From positions 310,001 to 374,000 of the forward strand of contig NZ_LMCM01000007.1 of the NCBI RefSeq assembly GCF_001426245.1: a stretch of 64,000 nt of DNA, read 5' to 3'. Numbering within the stretch: position 1 is the stretch's first letter; each line of letters begins with the position of its first letter. The DNA comes from Phycicoccus sp. Root101 (GTDB lineage Bacteria; Actinomycetota; Actinomycetes; Actinomycetales; Dermatophilaceae). Of the stretch, positions 52,579 through 63,361 are shown piece after piece. A program made the position numbers and the translations under genes. The notes beneath the pieces are model-generated. The model ran no database searches. It was not told where the DNA came from and saw only the letters and a list, made by a program, of their open reading frames with translations.

Positions 52579-52758
52579 ATGCGAAGCCAACGTCACCTCG
52601 ACACCGCGCACCACCACCCCGTCGTGAGCAAGGCCCGAGGCAGCTGGACCTGGACGTGCGAGTGCGGGGGCGCCCACTGCCGCACCGACCTGAACCGGCT
52701 GAGCTGGCGCCGCGTCGTCGTGGAGGCCCTCGCACACTCGACGACCATCGCCGCCTGA
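52579..52758 (+). CDS. Small Cys/His-rich protein of unknown function
   Basis: A 59-residue basic protein, not assigned to a family. AGGAGA lies 7 bases before ATG 52579, a better ribosome site than most here. It contains an HHH run near the start and a compact CECGGAHC motif preceded by WTWT, which could bind zinc or another metal. It ends in a hydrophobic helix-like ALAHSTTIAA. The gene lies between the alcohol dehydrogenase and M4 protease genes, with nothing else recognisable around it. A long opposite-strand frame through it is rejected. Confidence 0.55.
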   Translation: MRSQRHLDTAHHHPVVSKARGSWTWTCECGGAHCRTDLNRLSWRRVVVEALAHSTTIAA

Positions 52759-52840
52759 ACCCGTCCCCGAGGGCGGACGGCATGGCGACGGGCGCCGCCG
52801 ACCTCTGGCGGTTGTCGGTGGGGCCGCGCACCATGGACCC

Positions 52841-54289
52841 ATGAACGAAATGTCCGGATCAGCACGCTGCGGGATCGTCCCGCCGTACCTCCTGCAGGCG
52901 CTCGCCGCCGCCGACGGCCACGCTGCGGCGTCGGCCGAGCACACCCTGCGCCGCGACGTCGAGCACCGTTCGCGCCGTGAGGGACGCCCCACCGCCGCTT
53001 CCCCGCCCCGGGCTGCCGGGGGCACCACGACGTCCCCGTCAGCCACCGGTCCTGCCCCCGACGACGGGTCCGGACCGCAGCGCGTCGTCGGTGACGCCAA
53101 GGGGGCCGAGACCCTTCCCGGCACGACGGTTCGCCGTGAGGGCGAGGCGGCCACCGGCGACCCCGCTGCCGACGAGGCCTACGACGGCCTGGGCCAGACC
53201 TGGTCGCTCTACTCGCAGGCCTACGGCCGGGACTCGCTCGACGGCAAGGGGCTGCCGCTGCTCGCGACGGTGCACTACGGCAAGGACTACGACAACGCGT
53301 TCTGGGACGGCACGCAGATGGTGTTCGGCGACGGCGACGGCGAGGTCTTCAACCGGTTCACCGTCAGTGTCGACGTCATCGGCCACGAGCTGACCCACGG
53401 CGTGACCGAGCTGACCGCGGGACTGACCTACCAGGGCCAGTCGGGGGCGCTGAACGAGAGCGTGTCCGACGTGTTCGGGTCACTGGTGCGCCAGCGCGCC
53501 CTCGGACAGTCCGCAGAACAGGCCGACTGGCTCATCGGAGCCGGTCTGTTCACGGCGGACATCAAGGGGGTGGCGCTGCGTTCGATGAAGGCGCCGGGCA
53601 CCGCGTACGACGACCCGCGGCTGGGCAAGGACCCGCAGCCGGCCACGATGGCCGGTTACGTCGAGACCACCGACGACAACGGCGGGGTCCACACCAACTC
53701 CGGTATTCCCAACCACGCGTTCTACCTGGCGGCGACCGCCATCGGCGGGAACGCCTGGGAGGCCCCCGGCCAGATCTGGTTCGACACCCTGACCGGCGAC
53801 GGGATCGCCGCCGACTGCGACTTCGCCACCTTCGCCCGCCTCACCGTGGCCGCCGCCACCACGAGGTATGGCGCAGGGTCCAGCCAGGCGACGGCGGTCG
53901 AGCAGGCCTGGGCCGAGGTCGGGGTCGCGGTCACCGCCGGCCAGGGTCCGGCCGTGCCGTCCCCCACCGCGCCGTCCCCCACCGTCCCCTCCCCCGCTCC
54001 CGCGCCGGCGGAGCTCGTCCAGGTGCGGCGCACCGGGGGTCTCGCGGGGATGCGGCAGGCCCGCACCGTGGCGCTGTCCGAGCTCCCCGAACCCGATGCG
54101 AGCCAGTGGCGCAGTCTGCTCGCGGAGGACGGGTTGCACGCCCTGGCCGCGAGCCCGGGCGGGCGCACCATCCCCGACGCGTTCACCTACCACGTGGCCT
54201 GCCCACCGGACGGTGACGAGGTCACGCTGCCCGAGCACGGCATACCGGATCCGGTGCGGGAGCTGTTCCGCCGCACCCTCGGCGACTGA
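52841..54289 (+). CDS. M4 metallopeptidase (protealysin-like) with C-terminal emfourin-like domain
   Basis: A 482-residue thermolysin-family peptidase. There is no signal peptide; the N-terminus CGIVPPYLLQAL matches the short pro-segment of protealysin-type precursors. The catalytic domain (about 100-375) has HYGKDYDNAFWDG, the zinc motif GHELTHGVTEL near 183, the second ligand region ALNESVSDVFG near 207 and the late catalytic SGIPNHAFYLA. A Pro/Ser/Thr linker (APSPTVPSPAPAPA) then leads to a 90-residue domain beginning VQVRRTGGLAGMRQ and ending VRELFRRTL. It resembles emfourin, the protealysin inhibitor, so the protease may carry its own inhibitor. The lack of a signal suggests a cytoplasmic or non-classically released protein. 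The start is ATG 52841. Confidence 0.87.
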   Translation: MNEMSGSARCGIVPPYLLQALAAADGHAAASAEHTLRRDVEHRSRREGRPTAASPPRAAGGTTTSPSATGPAPDDGSGPQRVVGDAKGAETLPGTTVRREGEAATGDPAADEAYDGLGQTWSLYSQAYGRDSLDGKGLPLLATVHYGKDYDNAFWDGTQMVFGDGDGEVFNRFTVSVDVIGHELTHGVTELTAGLTYQGQSGALNESVSDVFGSLVRQRALGQSAEQADWLIGAGLFTADIKGVALRSMKAPGTAYDDPRLGKDPQPATMAGYVETTDDNGGVHTNSGIPNHAFYLAATAIGGNAWEAPGQIWFDTLTGDGIAADCDFATFARLTVAAATTRYGAGSSQATAVEQAWAEVGVAVTAGQGPAVPSPTAPSPTVPSPAPAPAELVQVRRTGGLAGMRQARTVALSELPEPDASQWRSLLAEDGLHALAASPGGRTIPDAFTYHVACPPDGDEVTLPEHGIPDPVRELFRRTLGD

Positions 54290-54316
54290 CCGGTCAGGGC
54301 TGACGAGGTCGCGGTG

Positions 54317-55126
54317 TCAGCGGGTGGCCTGAATCGTCCGGATGATCCGGGTCATGACCGCCGCGCTGCGCGAGGCGCTGGCTGCCGTCGTCGAGACGTT
54401 GGCGATCCCGCCCGCGGTGCGGACCATGAGCGCGTCGCCGGCAACGGTCTTCGTCCCCGACGTGATCACGTAGCTGGCGCGCACGGCCGGTCCGGCCTTG
54501 GTCGTCACGTGCCGGATCTTCGTCACCGTGCCGCCCGAGCCGAACTCCAGCTGGCGCCGCAGGAGGTCGTCCGCAGGGATCTCCTGGTACGGCAGGTGCA
54601 TCACGACGACGACCGTCGTACCGACCAGGATGGTGTCCGTCTGACGCAGCAGGCCGTCCTTGAGCTCGGTCGTCCCGACGCCGAGTCGAGCGGCCAGCGC
54701 CTTCATGGCCGGCGCCTGCGCGTTCTGGGTCAGCATGGCGTCCGCGTCGACGCGGCCGAGCTCGATCGGGGCGGCGAAGCTGATGCCGGCGGGCTTGACG
54801 GTCACGCGCTGCTCGTCGCCGCGGAGGGCGGTCGTGGACGAGGCTGCCGGCTTCGCGCTCGCCGACCTGGTGGCCTTCGGCGTGGAGGTGCCGGCGGCCG
54901 AGGCGGAGGTGCTCGGCGTGGAGGCGCCGGCGAGCGAGGTGGAGGTGCTCGGCGAAGGCACCGCGGTGCGGGTCGCCGTCTGGGTGATCTCGCCGGGGAT
55001 CGGTGGTGGTGTGGTCAGGGTGGCCGACGAGAGACCGACCCCCGATCCACACCCGGACAGCCCGAGGGCCGCCACGACCAGCACGACGGACCCGGTCAGG
55101 CCCTTGGACACACGTCTCCCCCGCAT
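54317..55126 (-). CDS. Putative lipoprotein of unknown function
   Basis: A 269-residue protein with a lipoprotein signal (VVLVVAALGLSGC, lipobox near residues 23-26) followed by a Ser/Thr/Pro/Ala-rich linker to about residue 100, then a compact beta-rich domain (ISFAAPIELGRVDADAM, VVVVMHLPYQEIPADD). I do not recognise a named family. ATG 55126 is preceded on the minus strand by TATCTT with 7-base spacing, so the message may be leaderless. It is transcribed away from gyrB and toward the M4 protease gene, ending 27 bases from its stop. Confidence 0.72.
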   Translation of the reverse strand: MRGRRVSKGLTGSVVLVVAALGLSGCGSGVGLSSATLTTPPPIPGEITQTATRTAVPSPSTSTSLAGASTPSTSASAAGTSTPKATRSASAKPAASSTTALRGDEQRVTVKPAGISFAAPIELGRVDADAMLTQNAQAPAMKALAARLGVGTTELKDGLLRQTDTILVGTTVVVVMHLPYQEIPADDLLRRQLEFGSGGTVTKIRHVTTKAGPAVRASYVITSGTKTVAGDALMVRTAGGIANVSTTAASASRSAAVMTRIIRTIQATR

Positions 55127-55133
55127 GGCCGAG

Positions 55134-55139
55134 AAGATA
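55134..55139 (-). promoter_or_regulatory. -10 element for lipoprotein gene
   Basis: TATCTT lies 7 bases before ATG 55126 on the minus strand, with no ribosome site. Confidence 0.45.
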
Positions 55140-55369
55140 GGTGGGCGGCTGCCTGTCGCGAGGGCCGAATGGGGGAAAATGGCCCAGACGGGCCATACCG
55201 GCGGTGCTCCTGCGGAACGGGCCCCACACGAGCCGCTCGCGGACGCCGGAAATCCCGAAATCTGGCTCTGGAGGACGGGGTGACGTACCGGGACTCCAAA
55301 CCGGGCCCTTTTTTGGTTCAAATCGTGGCTCACGGGCCTCCTGACGCCCTGTGCGACCACCCTGACAGG

Positions 55370-55420
55370 TAGACTGGGGGGTGAAATCGCGGCCGGCTGG
55401 TCTCCACCAGAACGGCCGCG
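55370..55420 (+). promoter_or_regulatory. gyrB leader: -10-like element and stem-loop
   Basis: The 365-base gap upstream of gyrB contains TAGACT (55370-55375), a -10 candidate with no clear -35. It is followed by a hairpin: CGCGGCCG (55388-55395) pairs with CGGCCGCG (55413-55420), with an inner CTGG/CCAG stem around TCTCCA. It may regulate gyrB. A run of T near 55301 and the remainder show nothing else recognisable. Confidence 0.45.
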
Positions 55421-55428
55421 TGCCATGA

Positions 55429-57636
<2,208 letters not shown>

Positions 57637-57666
57637 GTATGCAGCGGGGCTCGCCGACGGTCGGCA

Positions 57667-57760
57667 CTGCGGGGGGCGCTTGGCCTGTCCATCCGCAGCT
57701 CGCGCGCTGGGCGCACTCCCTGCTCCCGCCGACCCACCACGGCCTGCGCGCCCCCCGCAG
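57667..57760 (+). promoter_or_regulatory. Long-range inverted repeat in the gyrB-gyrA gap
   Basis: CTGCGGGGGGCGC (57667-57679) is a perfect 13-base complement of GCGCCCCCCGCAG (57748-57760). Inner GGCC words (57682-57685 and 57741-57744) can extend the stem. The loop is about 68 bases, in the 172-base gap. It could act as an attenuator or processing site. Confidence 0.55.
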
Positions 57761-57808
57761 CACCTCCCTCTGATCGTCACCGTTCCTCGTTGATACGCAA
57801 GGATTTTC

Positions 57809-60457
57809 ATGACTGAGATACCGCCGATCGAGTACGACCGCACTGAGGCGGTCGACCTCAACGCCGAGATGCAGCGCAGCTACATCGACTATGCGATGAC
57901 GGTCATCGTCAGCCGCGCGCTGCCCGACGTGCGTGACGGGCTCAAGCCGGTCCACCGCCGCGTGGTCTACGCGATGTACGACGGTGGCTACCGTCCGGAC
58001 CGCGGCTACAACAAGTGCAGCCGCGTCGTCGGCGAGGTCATGGGTCAGTACCACCCGCACGGTGACTCCTCGATCTACGACGCCCTCGTCCGCCTGGTGC
58101 AGGACTGGTCCCTGCGGTACCCGCTGGTCGACGGGCAGGGCAACTTCGGGTCCCCGGGTGACGACCCGGCGGCAGCGCCGCGGTACACCGAGTGCCGGAT
58201 GGCCCCGCTGGCCATGGAGATGGTCCGCGACATCCACGAGGAGACCGTCGACTTCCGCGACAACTACGACGGCAAGACGCAGGAGCCGACCGTCCTGCCG
58301 AGCCGGTTCCCGAACCTGCTCGTCAACGGCAGCTCCGGCATCGCCGTGGGCATGGCCACGAACATCCCGCCGCACAACCTGCGCGAGGTGGCCGACGCCG
58401 CCCAGTGGATCCTGGCCAACCCCGAGGCCGACCGCGAGGCCGTGCAGGCGGCGGTCGTCTCGAAGATCACCGGACCGGACTTCCCCACGGGCGCACTGAT
58501 CCTGGGCCGCAAGGGGATCGAGGAGGCCTACCGCACCGGCCGTGGCTCGATCATCATGCGCGCGGTCGTCGAGGTCGAGGAGATCCAGGGCCGGCAGTGC
58601 CTCGTGGTCACCGAGCTGCCGTACCAGGTGAACCCCGACACCCTCGCGCAGAAGATCGCCGAGCTGACCAAGGAGGGCCGGCTCTCGGGCATCGCGGACA
58701 TCCGCGACGAGACCTCGGGTCGTACCGGCCAGCGTCTGGTGGTCGTGCTCAAGCGCGACGCCGTTGCGAAGGTGGTGCTCAACAACCTCTACAAGCACAC
58801 CCAGCTGCAGACGAACTTCGGCGCCAACATGCTCGCGCTCGTCGACGGGGTGCCGCGCACCCTGCCGATCGACGCCTTCATCCGCCACTGGGTCGACCAC
58901 CAGATCGAGGTCATCCAGCGCCGGACGAAGTTCCGCCTGCGCAAGGCTGAGAACGAGATCCACATCCTGCGTGGTCTGCTCAAGGCGCTCGACGCCCTCG
59001 ACGAGGTCATCGCCCTCATCCGCCGGTCGCAGACCGTCGAGGCGGCGCGCGACGGGCTGATCGCCCTGCTCGAGATCGACGAGATCCAGGCCCGCGCCAT
59101 CCTCGAGATGCAGCTGCGCCGCCTGGCCGCCCTCGAGCGCCAGAAGATCATCGACGAGCACGACCGCCTCGAGGCCCTCATCCTCGACTTCGAGGACATC
59201 CTCGCCAAGCCCGAGCGCCAGCGGACGATCGTGTCCGAGGAGCTCGCGGAGATCGTCGACAAGTACGGCGACGACCGGCGCACCCGGATCGAGTTCTTCG
59301 ACGGCGACATGTCGATGGAGGACCTCATCCCTGAGGAGGACGTGGTCGTCACCATCACCCGTGGTGGCTATGCGAAGCGGACCCGGGTCGACGCGTACCG
59401 GTCGCAGGGACGAGGCGGCAAGGGAGTCCGCGGCGCCTCGCTGCGCGGCGACGACATGGTGGACCACTTCTTCACCACCACCTCGCACCACTGGCTGCTC
59501 TTCTTCACCAACCTCGGACGGGTCTACCGCGCCAAGGCCTACGAGCTGCCGGACTCGGGCCGCGACGCCAAGGGCCAGCACGTCGCCAACCTGCTCGCGT
59601 TCCAGCCGGACGAGAAGATCGCCCAGGTCCTCGACGTGCGCGACTACGCCCAGCAGCCCTACCTCGTGCTCGCCACGAAGAACGGCCTGGTCAAGAAGAC
59701 CCGCCTGGGCGACTACGACTCCCCGCGCAGCGGTGGGCTCATCGCCATCAACCTCAAGGACGGCGACGAGCTCGTCGCGGCCGACCTCGCGTCGCAGACC
59801 GACGACCTGCTCCTCGTGTCGCGCAAGGCCCAGTCGGTGCGGTTCCACGCCACCGACGAGCAGCTGCGCCCGATGGGCCGCGCCACCAGCGGCGTGACCG
59901 GGATGCGGTTCCGCGGCGACGACTCGCTGCTGTCGCTCAGCGTCATCCACGAGGGTGAGGACCCCGACGTGTTTGTGGTGTTCGAGAACGGCATGGCCAA
60001 GCGCAGCCCGTCCTCGGACTGGAACGCCAAGGGTCGTGGCGGCCTCGGTGTCGCCGTCGCCAAGATCACCGAGCGCAACGGCGACCTCGTGGGCGCCCTC
60101 ACGGTGAGCGAGGACGACGAGGTCCTGGTCATCATGGGCAAGGGCAACATCGTGCGTATGCCGGTGGGTCCCGTCACCCGACGTGGCCGCAACACCCAGG
60201 GCATGAAGTTCGCCAGCCCGGGGAGCAGCGACTCCGTCGTGGCCGTCGCCCGGAACCCCGAGCGTGCCGCCGAGGAACTGAATGACTCTCAGGTCGCCGA
60301 GGGTGCCGAAGGCGACTCCCAGGCCGTCGATGCCGTACCGTCGTCGGAGAACGAGCAGGTCGCCCAGGTGGCCGGCGAGGGTGTCGACGAGTCGGTCGAC
60401 ACGGCGCCGGAGTCCACCGAGGAGACCGGGACTGACGCCAGCGGAGGTAACGAGTGA
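57809..60457 (+). CDS. gyrA: DNA gyrase subunit A
   Basis: An 882-residue catalytic subunit of gyrase. The quinolone region reads [15 protein letters not shown] at residues 82-96 and the catalytic Tyr lies in [11 protein letters not shown] near residue 126. The C-terminal beta-pinwheel begins with the gyrase box QGRGGKG near 533. A tail of about 55 acidic residues (from [13 protein letters not shown] to the end) follows. The serines at 87-88 and Asp at 91 are the wild-type pattern, so no resistance change is evident. ATG 57809 has AAGGAT upstream. Its stop overlaps the DUF3566 gene (GTGA). Confidence 0.97.
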   Translation: MTEIPPIEYDRTEAVDLNAEMQRSYIDYAMTVIVSRALPDVRDGLKPVHRRVVYAMYDGGYRPDRGYNKCSRVVGEVMGQYHPHGDSSIYDALVRLVQDWSLRYPLVDGQGNFGSPGDDPAAAPRYTECRMAPLAMEMVRDIHEETVDFRDNYDGKTQEPTVLPSRFPNLLVNGSSGIAVGMATNIPPHNLREVADAAQWILANPEADREAVQAAVVSKITGPDFPTGALILGRKGIEEAYRTGRGSIIMRAVVEVEEIQGRQCLVVTELPYQVNPDTLAQKIAELTKEGRLSGIADIRDETSGRTGQRLVVVLKRDAVAKVVLNNLYKHTQLQTNFGANMLALVDGVPRTLPIDAFIRHWVDHQIEVIQRRTKFRLRKAENEIHILRGLLKALDALDEVIALIRRSQTVEAARDGLIALLEIDEIQARAILEMQLRRLAALERQKIIDEHDRLEALILDFEDILAKPERQRTIVSEELAEIVDKYGDDRRTRIEFFDGDMSMEDLIPEEDVVVTITRGGYAKRTRVDAYRSQGRGGKGVRGASLRGDDMVDHFFTTTSHHWLLFFTNLGRVYRAKAYELPDSGRDAKGQHVANLLAFQPDEKIAQVLDVRDYAQQPYLVLATKNGLVKKTRLGDYDSPRSGGLIAINLKDGDELVAADLASQTDDLLLVSRKAQSVRFHATDEQLRPMGRATSGVTGMRFRGDDSLLSLSVIHEGEDPDVFVVFENGMAKRSPSSDWNAKGRGGLGVAVAKITERNGDLVGALTVSEDDEVLVIMGKGNIVRMPVGPVTRRGRNTQGMKFASPGSSDSVVAVARNPERAAEELNDSQVAEGAEGDSQAVDAVPSSENEQVAQVAGEGVDESVDTAPESTEETGTDASGGNE

Positions 60458-60963
60458 GCACGGCAGGCCAGACCAGCACCTCCCTGCCCGGTGGGAAGGA
60501 GTCCGGTGCCATGAGCCGCAACGCCGATGGTTCGGCAGCACCGCGCGCCGGCGCGCAGTCCCGACCCGGGGCAGCCACCACGGCGGCGAGCGCAGCCCGG
60601 GCCCGCCGGGTGAAGCTCACCGTCTCGCGGGTCGACCCCTGGTCGGCGATGAAGATGTCCTTCCTCATCTCGGTCGCCCTCGGCATCGCCGGTGTCGTCA
60701 TGGTCGCGGTGCTGTGGATGATCCTCTCGGGCATGGGCGTCTTCTCCGAGGTCAACCGCCTGGTCGGGACCGTCTTCAACGACGCGCAGAACCCGTTCGA
60801 CATCATGGACTTCCTCGGCTTCGGTCGGGTGCTGTCCCTGTCGATCGTCATCGGGGTCATCGACGTCATCCTGCTGACCGCCCTGAGCACCCTCGGAGCG
60901 TTCCTCTACAACATCTGCTCGGCCCTCGTCGGCGGCCTCCAGCTGACCCTCACCGACGACTGA
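60454..60963 (+). CDS. DUF3566 membrane protein (Rv0007-like)
   Basis: A 169-residue protein with a cytoplasmic, Ala/Arg-rich N-terminus and two membrane helices ([24 protein letters not shown] near 65, and [21 protein letters not shown] near 130). The family region [20 protein letters not shown] is conserved next to gyrA in Actinobacteria. GTG 60454 overlaps the gyrA stop, so translation is probably coupled. Function is unknown; location suggests a link to cell division or envelope homeostasis but that is not shown by sequence. Confidence 0.88.
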   Translation: MSTAGQTSTSLPGGKESGAMSRNADGSAAPRAGAQSRPGAATTAASAARARRVKLTVSRVDPWSAMKMSFLISVALGIAGVVMVAVLWMILSGMGVFSEVNRLVGTVFNDAQNPFDIMDFLGFGRVLSLSIVIGVIDVILLTALSTLGAFLYNICSALVGGLQLTLTDD

Positions 60964-60988
60964 GAGCCGGCCCCGCGGCATACGCGAA

Positions 60989-61031
60989 ACCGCCCATCCT
61001 CCGGCCCCGGAGGGTGGGCGGTATCCGTTTT
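60989..61031 (+). terminator. Rho-independent terminator after the gyr operon
   Basis: A 16-bp stem (ACCGCCCATCCTCCGG pairing with CCGGAGGGTGGGCGGT, one G-T pair) is followed by TTTT at 61028-61031. It ends the gyrB-gyrA-DUF3566 message. Confidence 0.8.
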
Positions 61032-61059
61032 GGTGGGCGGGTCACCTGTCATGTAACCT
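61030..61059 (+). promoter_or_regulatory. Candidate tRNA promoter
   Basis: TTGGTG (61030-61035) and TAACCT (61054-61059) are 18 bases apart, about 45 bases before tRNA-Ile. Confidence 0.5.
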
Positions 61060-61104
61060 CGTGCCTCGCGCCACCCTCCGTGGCGCAGCGGAGATTGGGC
61101 TCAC

Positions 61105-61181
61105 GGGCCTATAGCTCAGACGGTTAGAGCGCTTCCCTGATAAGGAAGAGGCCACAGGTTCAAGTCCTGTTAGGCCCACCA
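61105..61181 (+). tRNA. tRNA-Ile (GAT anticodon), CCA encoded
   Basis: GGGCCTA pairs with TAGGCCC as the acceptor stem. The anticodon stem CTTCC/GGAAG encloses CTGATAA, giving anticodon GAT, and the T-loop TTCAAGT is present. CCA is encoded at 61179-61181. Confidence 0.97.
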
Positions 61182-61225
61182 ATCCCGATCCCCGCGGGTT
61201 CCTCTGCGAGGGAAGGCGGACCGCC

Positions 61226-61345
61226 GTGAAGAAGATCCTGCTCCTCATTGCGACCGTCGTCGGGGCTGCCGCGGTGCAGAAGAAGCTCAAGGACCAGCAG
61301 GCCGAGAAAGACCTCTGGGCCCAGGCGACCGACTCACCCTCGTAG
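61226..61345 (+). CDS. DLW-39 family small protein
   Basis: A 39-residue protein, the family's namesake length, starting at GTG 61226 after GGAAGG. It begins KKILLLIATVVGAAAVQKKL, a short hydrophobic helix, and contains KDLWAQ, the DLW signature. It lies between tRNA-Ile and tRNA-Ala, the conserved place for this family in Actinobacteria. The function is unknown; membrane association is likely. Confidence 0.92.
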   Translation: MKKILLLIATVVGAAAVQKKLKDQQAEKDLWAQATDSPS

Positions 61346-61362
61346 TCGCAGCCCGCACGTCG

Positions 61363-61438
61363 GGGGCCATGGCGCAATTGGTAGCGCACCTGCTTTGCAA
61401 GCAGGGGGTTAGGGGTTCGAGTCCCCTTGGCTCCACCA
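61363..61438 (+). tRNA. tRNA-Ala (TGC anticodon), CCA encoded
   Basis: GGGGCCA pairs with TGGCTCC (one G-T pair). The anticodon stem CCTGC/GCAGG encloses TTTGCAA, giving anticodon TGC, and TTCGAGT is the T-loop. CCA is at 61436-61438. Confidence 0.97.
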
Positions 61439-61444
61439 CAGATC

Positions 61445-61484
61445 AGAGGCCCTTCCCGGTGTGCCGGGAGGGCCTCTTCCGTTT
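61445..61484 (+). terminator. Terminator after tRNA-Ala
   Basis: AGAGGCCCTTCCCGG and CCGGGAGGGCCTCT form a stem of about 14 bp with one bulge around TGTG, followed by TCCGTTT. Confidence 0.75.
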
Positions 61485-61601
61485 GCGCCGCCCGCTCCAC
61501 TCGTTGCCGCGGCGTCGCGGGGTTAGGTTGGGCTGGGTGCCACCGACGTCACCCGCCGGGGCGAGCCGGACCCGGGCTGTTCACGAACATCGGAGTTCCT
61601 G

Positions 61602-62495
61602 ATGCGCCGCACCACGAGTGTCCTCGCCACGACCCTCTTCACCGCAGCCCTGGGAGTGGGAGTTGCGGTCCCCGCCACCGCGAAGGTGAGTCCCCCCAAG
61701 GCGAACCACCACTCGATCAAGACGTCCCCCTACGTGGCGCTCGGTGACAGCTACGCCTCCGCGGCGGGGGTGGCCCCGCTCGTCGCCGGTGCCCCGGCCA
61801 CCTGCAGCCGGTCGACGCTGAACTTCGCCCACGACCTGGCCGCCGCCACGCAGCCGAGGTCCTTCACCGACGTCACCTGCAGCGGCGCGAAGACCGCAGA
61901 CTTCTACGGCTCGCAGGCTCCCGGTGTTGCGCCCCAGCTCGACGCGGTGACGAAGAAGACCCGGTTCGTGACCATGACGATCGGCGGCAACGACGAGGAC
62001 GTCTTCACCAGCTCGTTCTTCGGCTGCGCGACGATCTCGGCGACCGACGTCCTGGGCAACCCGTGCCAGCGCAAGTACGGCACCACCTTCACCGACGCGA
62101 TCGTCAACCAGACCTACCCCAACGTCCTGGCCGCGCTCAAGGCGGTACGCAAGAAGGCGCCCGCCGCGACGATCGCGATCGTGGGCTACCCGCAGATCCT
62201 CCCCGAGGTCGGCCGGCTCGACTGCTACCGCTCGATGCCGATCGCCATGGGTGACGTGCCCTGGCTCAAGCACGAGCAGGACGTCCTCAACGCCGTCATC
62301 GCCAAGGCGGCGCGGCAGGCAGGCGCCCGGTTCATCGACATGGCTGCCAGCTCCCGTGGGCACGACGCGTGCGCCCCCGTCGGCACTCGCTGGATCGAGC
62401 CGGCCATTGCACCGGTCAACGCCTTCCCGGTGCACCCGAACGCCACCGGCGAGGCCGCGATGGCCGAGCAGACCCTGCTCCAGCTCGGACTCTGA
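61602..62495 (+). CDS. Secreted SGNH/GDSL hydrolase
   Basis: A 297-residue secreted esterase or lipase. A signal peptide (VLATTLFTAALGVGVAVPATA) is followed by the SGNH blocks: ALGDSYASAAG (nucleophile Ser, near residue 48), CSGAKTADF, IGGNDEDVF and VHPNATGEAAMA (catalytic His). Three Cys pairs fit the usual extracellular SGNH fold. It should hydrolyse an ester outside the cell. ATG 61602 has GGAG upstream, and a TAGGTT -10-like element lies about 75 bases before it. It is a single-gene unit after the tRNA-Ala terminator. Confidence 0.9.
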   Translation: MRRTTSVLATTLFTAALGVGVAVPATAKVSPPKANHHSIKTSPYVALGDSYASAAGVAPLVAGAPATCSRSTLNFAHDLAAATQPRSFTDVTCSGAKTADFYGSQAPGVAPQLDAVTKKTRFVTMTIGGNDEDVFTSSFFGCATISATDVLGNPCQRKYGTTFTDAIVNQTYPNVLAALKAVRKKAPAATIAIVGYPQILPEVGRLDCYRSMPIAMGDVPWLKHEQDVLNAVIAKAARQAGARFIDMAASSRGHDACAPVGTRWIEPAIAPVNAFPVHPNATGEAAMAEQTLLQLGL

Positions 62496-62531
62496 CCCCG
62501 CGAGCCCCGGGGCGTCTGAGGGATCCGACGG

Positions 62532-63038
62532 TCAGGGGGCCAGCAGGGCCAAGGGGACGCGGCAGTTGACGCCGACGTCGTTGAGGCGGGCGACGAGCGG
62601 GCGCCCGTCGACGACGGGGAGGACCAACGGCTTCGGCTTGCCCGCCGCCAGCGACCGCGCGTACGCGTCGCGGGCAGTGACCAGCTGCTCCCAGTCGTCG
62701 ATCCACTGGGCGGTCGGCTGGTCGGCGTCGACCACGCCCGGACCGAGGGAGCGCAGCGTGGTCAGCATCTCGACCACGGCGTCGTTCTGCGCGTTGATGG
62801 CGCCGAGCCGCTGGTTGCGTGGTGCGGACGTGGGCACCGCCGCCGCCGACACCGAGTCACGCATCGTCGCGCACGCCACGCCGACGGTCCGGGTGATCGC
62901 CGAGTTCTCGATGACCGCAGGGTTGTCGGTGTTGGCGAACGCCCAGAGCTTCACCAGGGCCACGGCGACGACGACCCCAGCGACCACCACGGAGACCCGA
63001 GCCGCCCAGACCCGCCAGCGCTCGGCGCGATCCGCCAC
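62532..63038 (-). CDS. Small membrane protein of unknown function
   Basis: A 168-residue protein with one N-terminal membrane helix (VSVVVAGVVVAVALVKLWAF, residues about 15-34) and an otherwise soluble, extracellular domain with two Cys (VGVACATMRD and GVNCRVPLA) likely to bond. No family was recognised. It is 6 bases downstream of the YegP-like gene and may share its transcript. Confidence 0.7.
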   Translation of the reverse strand: MADRAERWRVWAARVSVVVAGVVVAVALVKLWAFANTDNPAVIENSAITRTVGVACATMRDSVSAAAVPTSAPRNQRLGAINAQNDAVVEMLTTLRSLGPGVVDADQPTAQWIDDWEQLVTARDAYARSLAAGKPKPLVLPVVDGRPLVARLNDVGVNCRVPLALLAP

Positions 63039-63044
63039 GGAGAC

Positions 63045-63227
63045 CTAGCCGTCCACCTCGACGGTCGGGGCTCCTGCCGCACTGGTCTGCACCGAGGCGA
63101 TGCCGTTCTGGGCAGCGGACTTGCTCTCGTACGCCTCACCGACGGCGACGACCTGGCCGTTGCCGGCCTTGAGACGGAACCGCCACTTGCCGGCCTTGTC
63201 CTGGTAGAGCTCGAACTTCCCCGCCAT
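63045..63227 (-). CDS. DUF1508/YegP-family protein
   Basis: A 60-residue single-repeat YegP protein. It reads GKFELYQDKAGKWRFRLKAG, then NGQVVAVGEAYESKSAAQNGI, the family repeat. GGAGGTG before ATG 63227 fixes the start and rules out the longer upstream frame. Its cellular role is not well defined. Confidence 0.88.
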   Translation of the reverse strand: MAGKFELYQDKAGKWRFRLKAGNGQVVAVGEAYESKSAAQNGIASVQTSAAGAPTVEVDG

Positions 63228-63361
63228 GGCGCACCTCCGTCGAGTGGACAACCGAAACGCTTGGCAGCCTAGGACCGCCGGGTGCGCCCGTACAGGTCCA
63301 CGAGGTGCGGACTCAGGCAGCGTCGACCGACATCGAGCGCACCCCTCGACCGGCCGGCTCC

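Noticed and set aside
52432..53154. 240-codon minus-strand frame
   Set aside because: Overlaps the small Cys/His gene and the M4 protease start; Arg/Pro-rich shadow.
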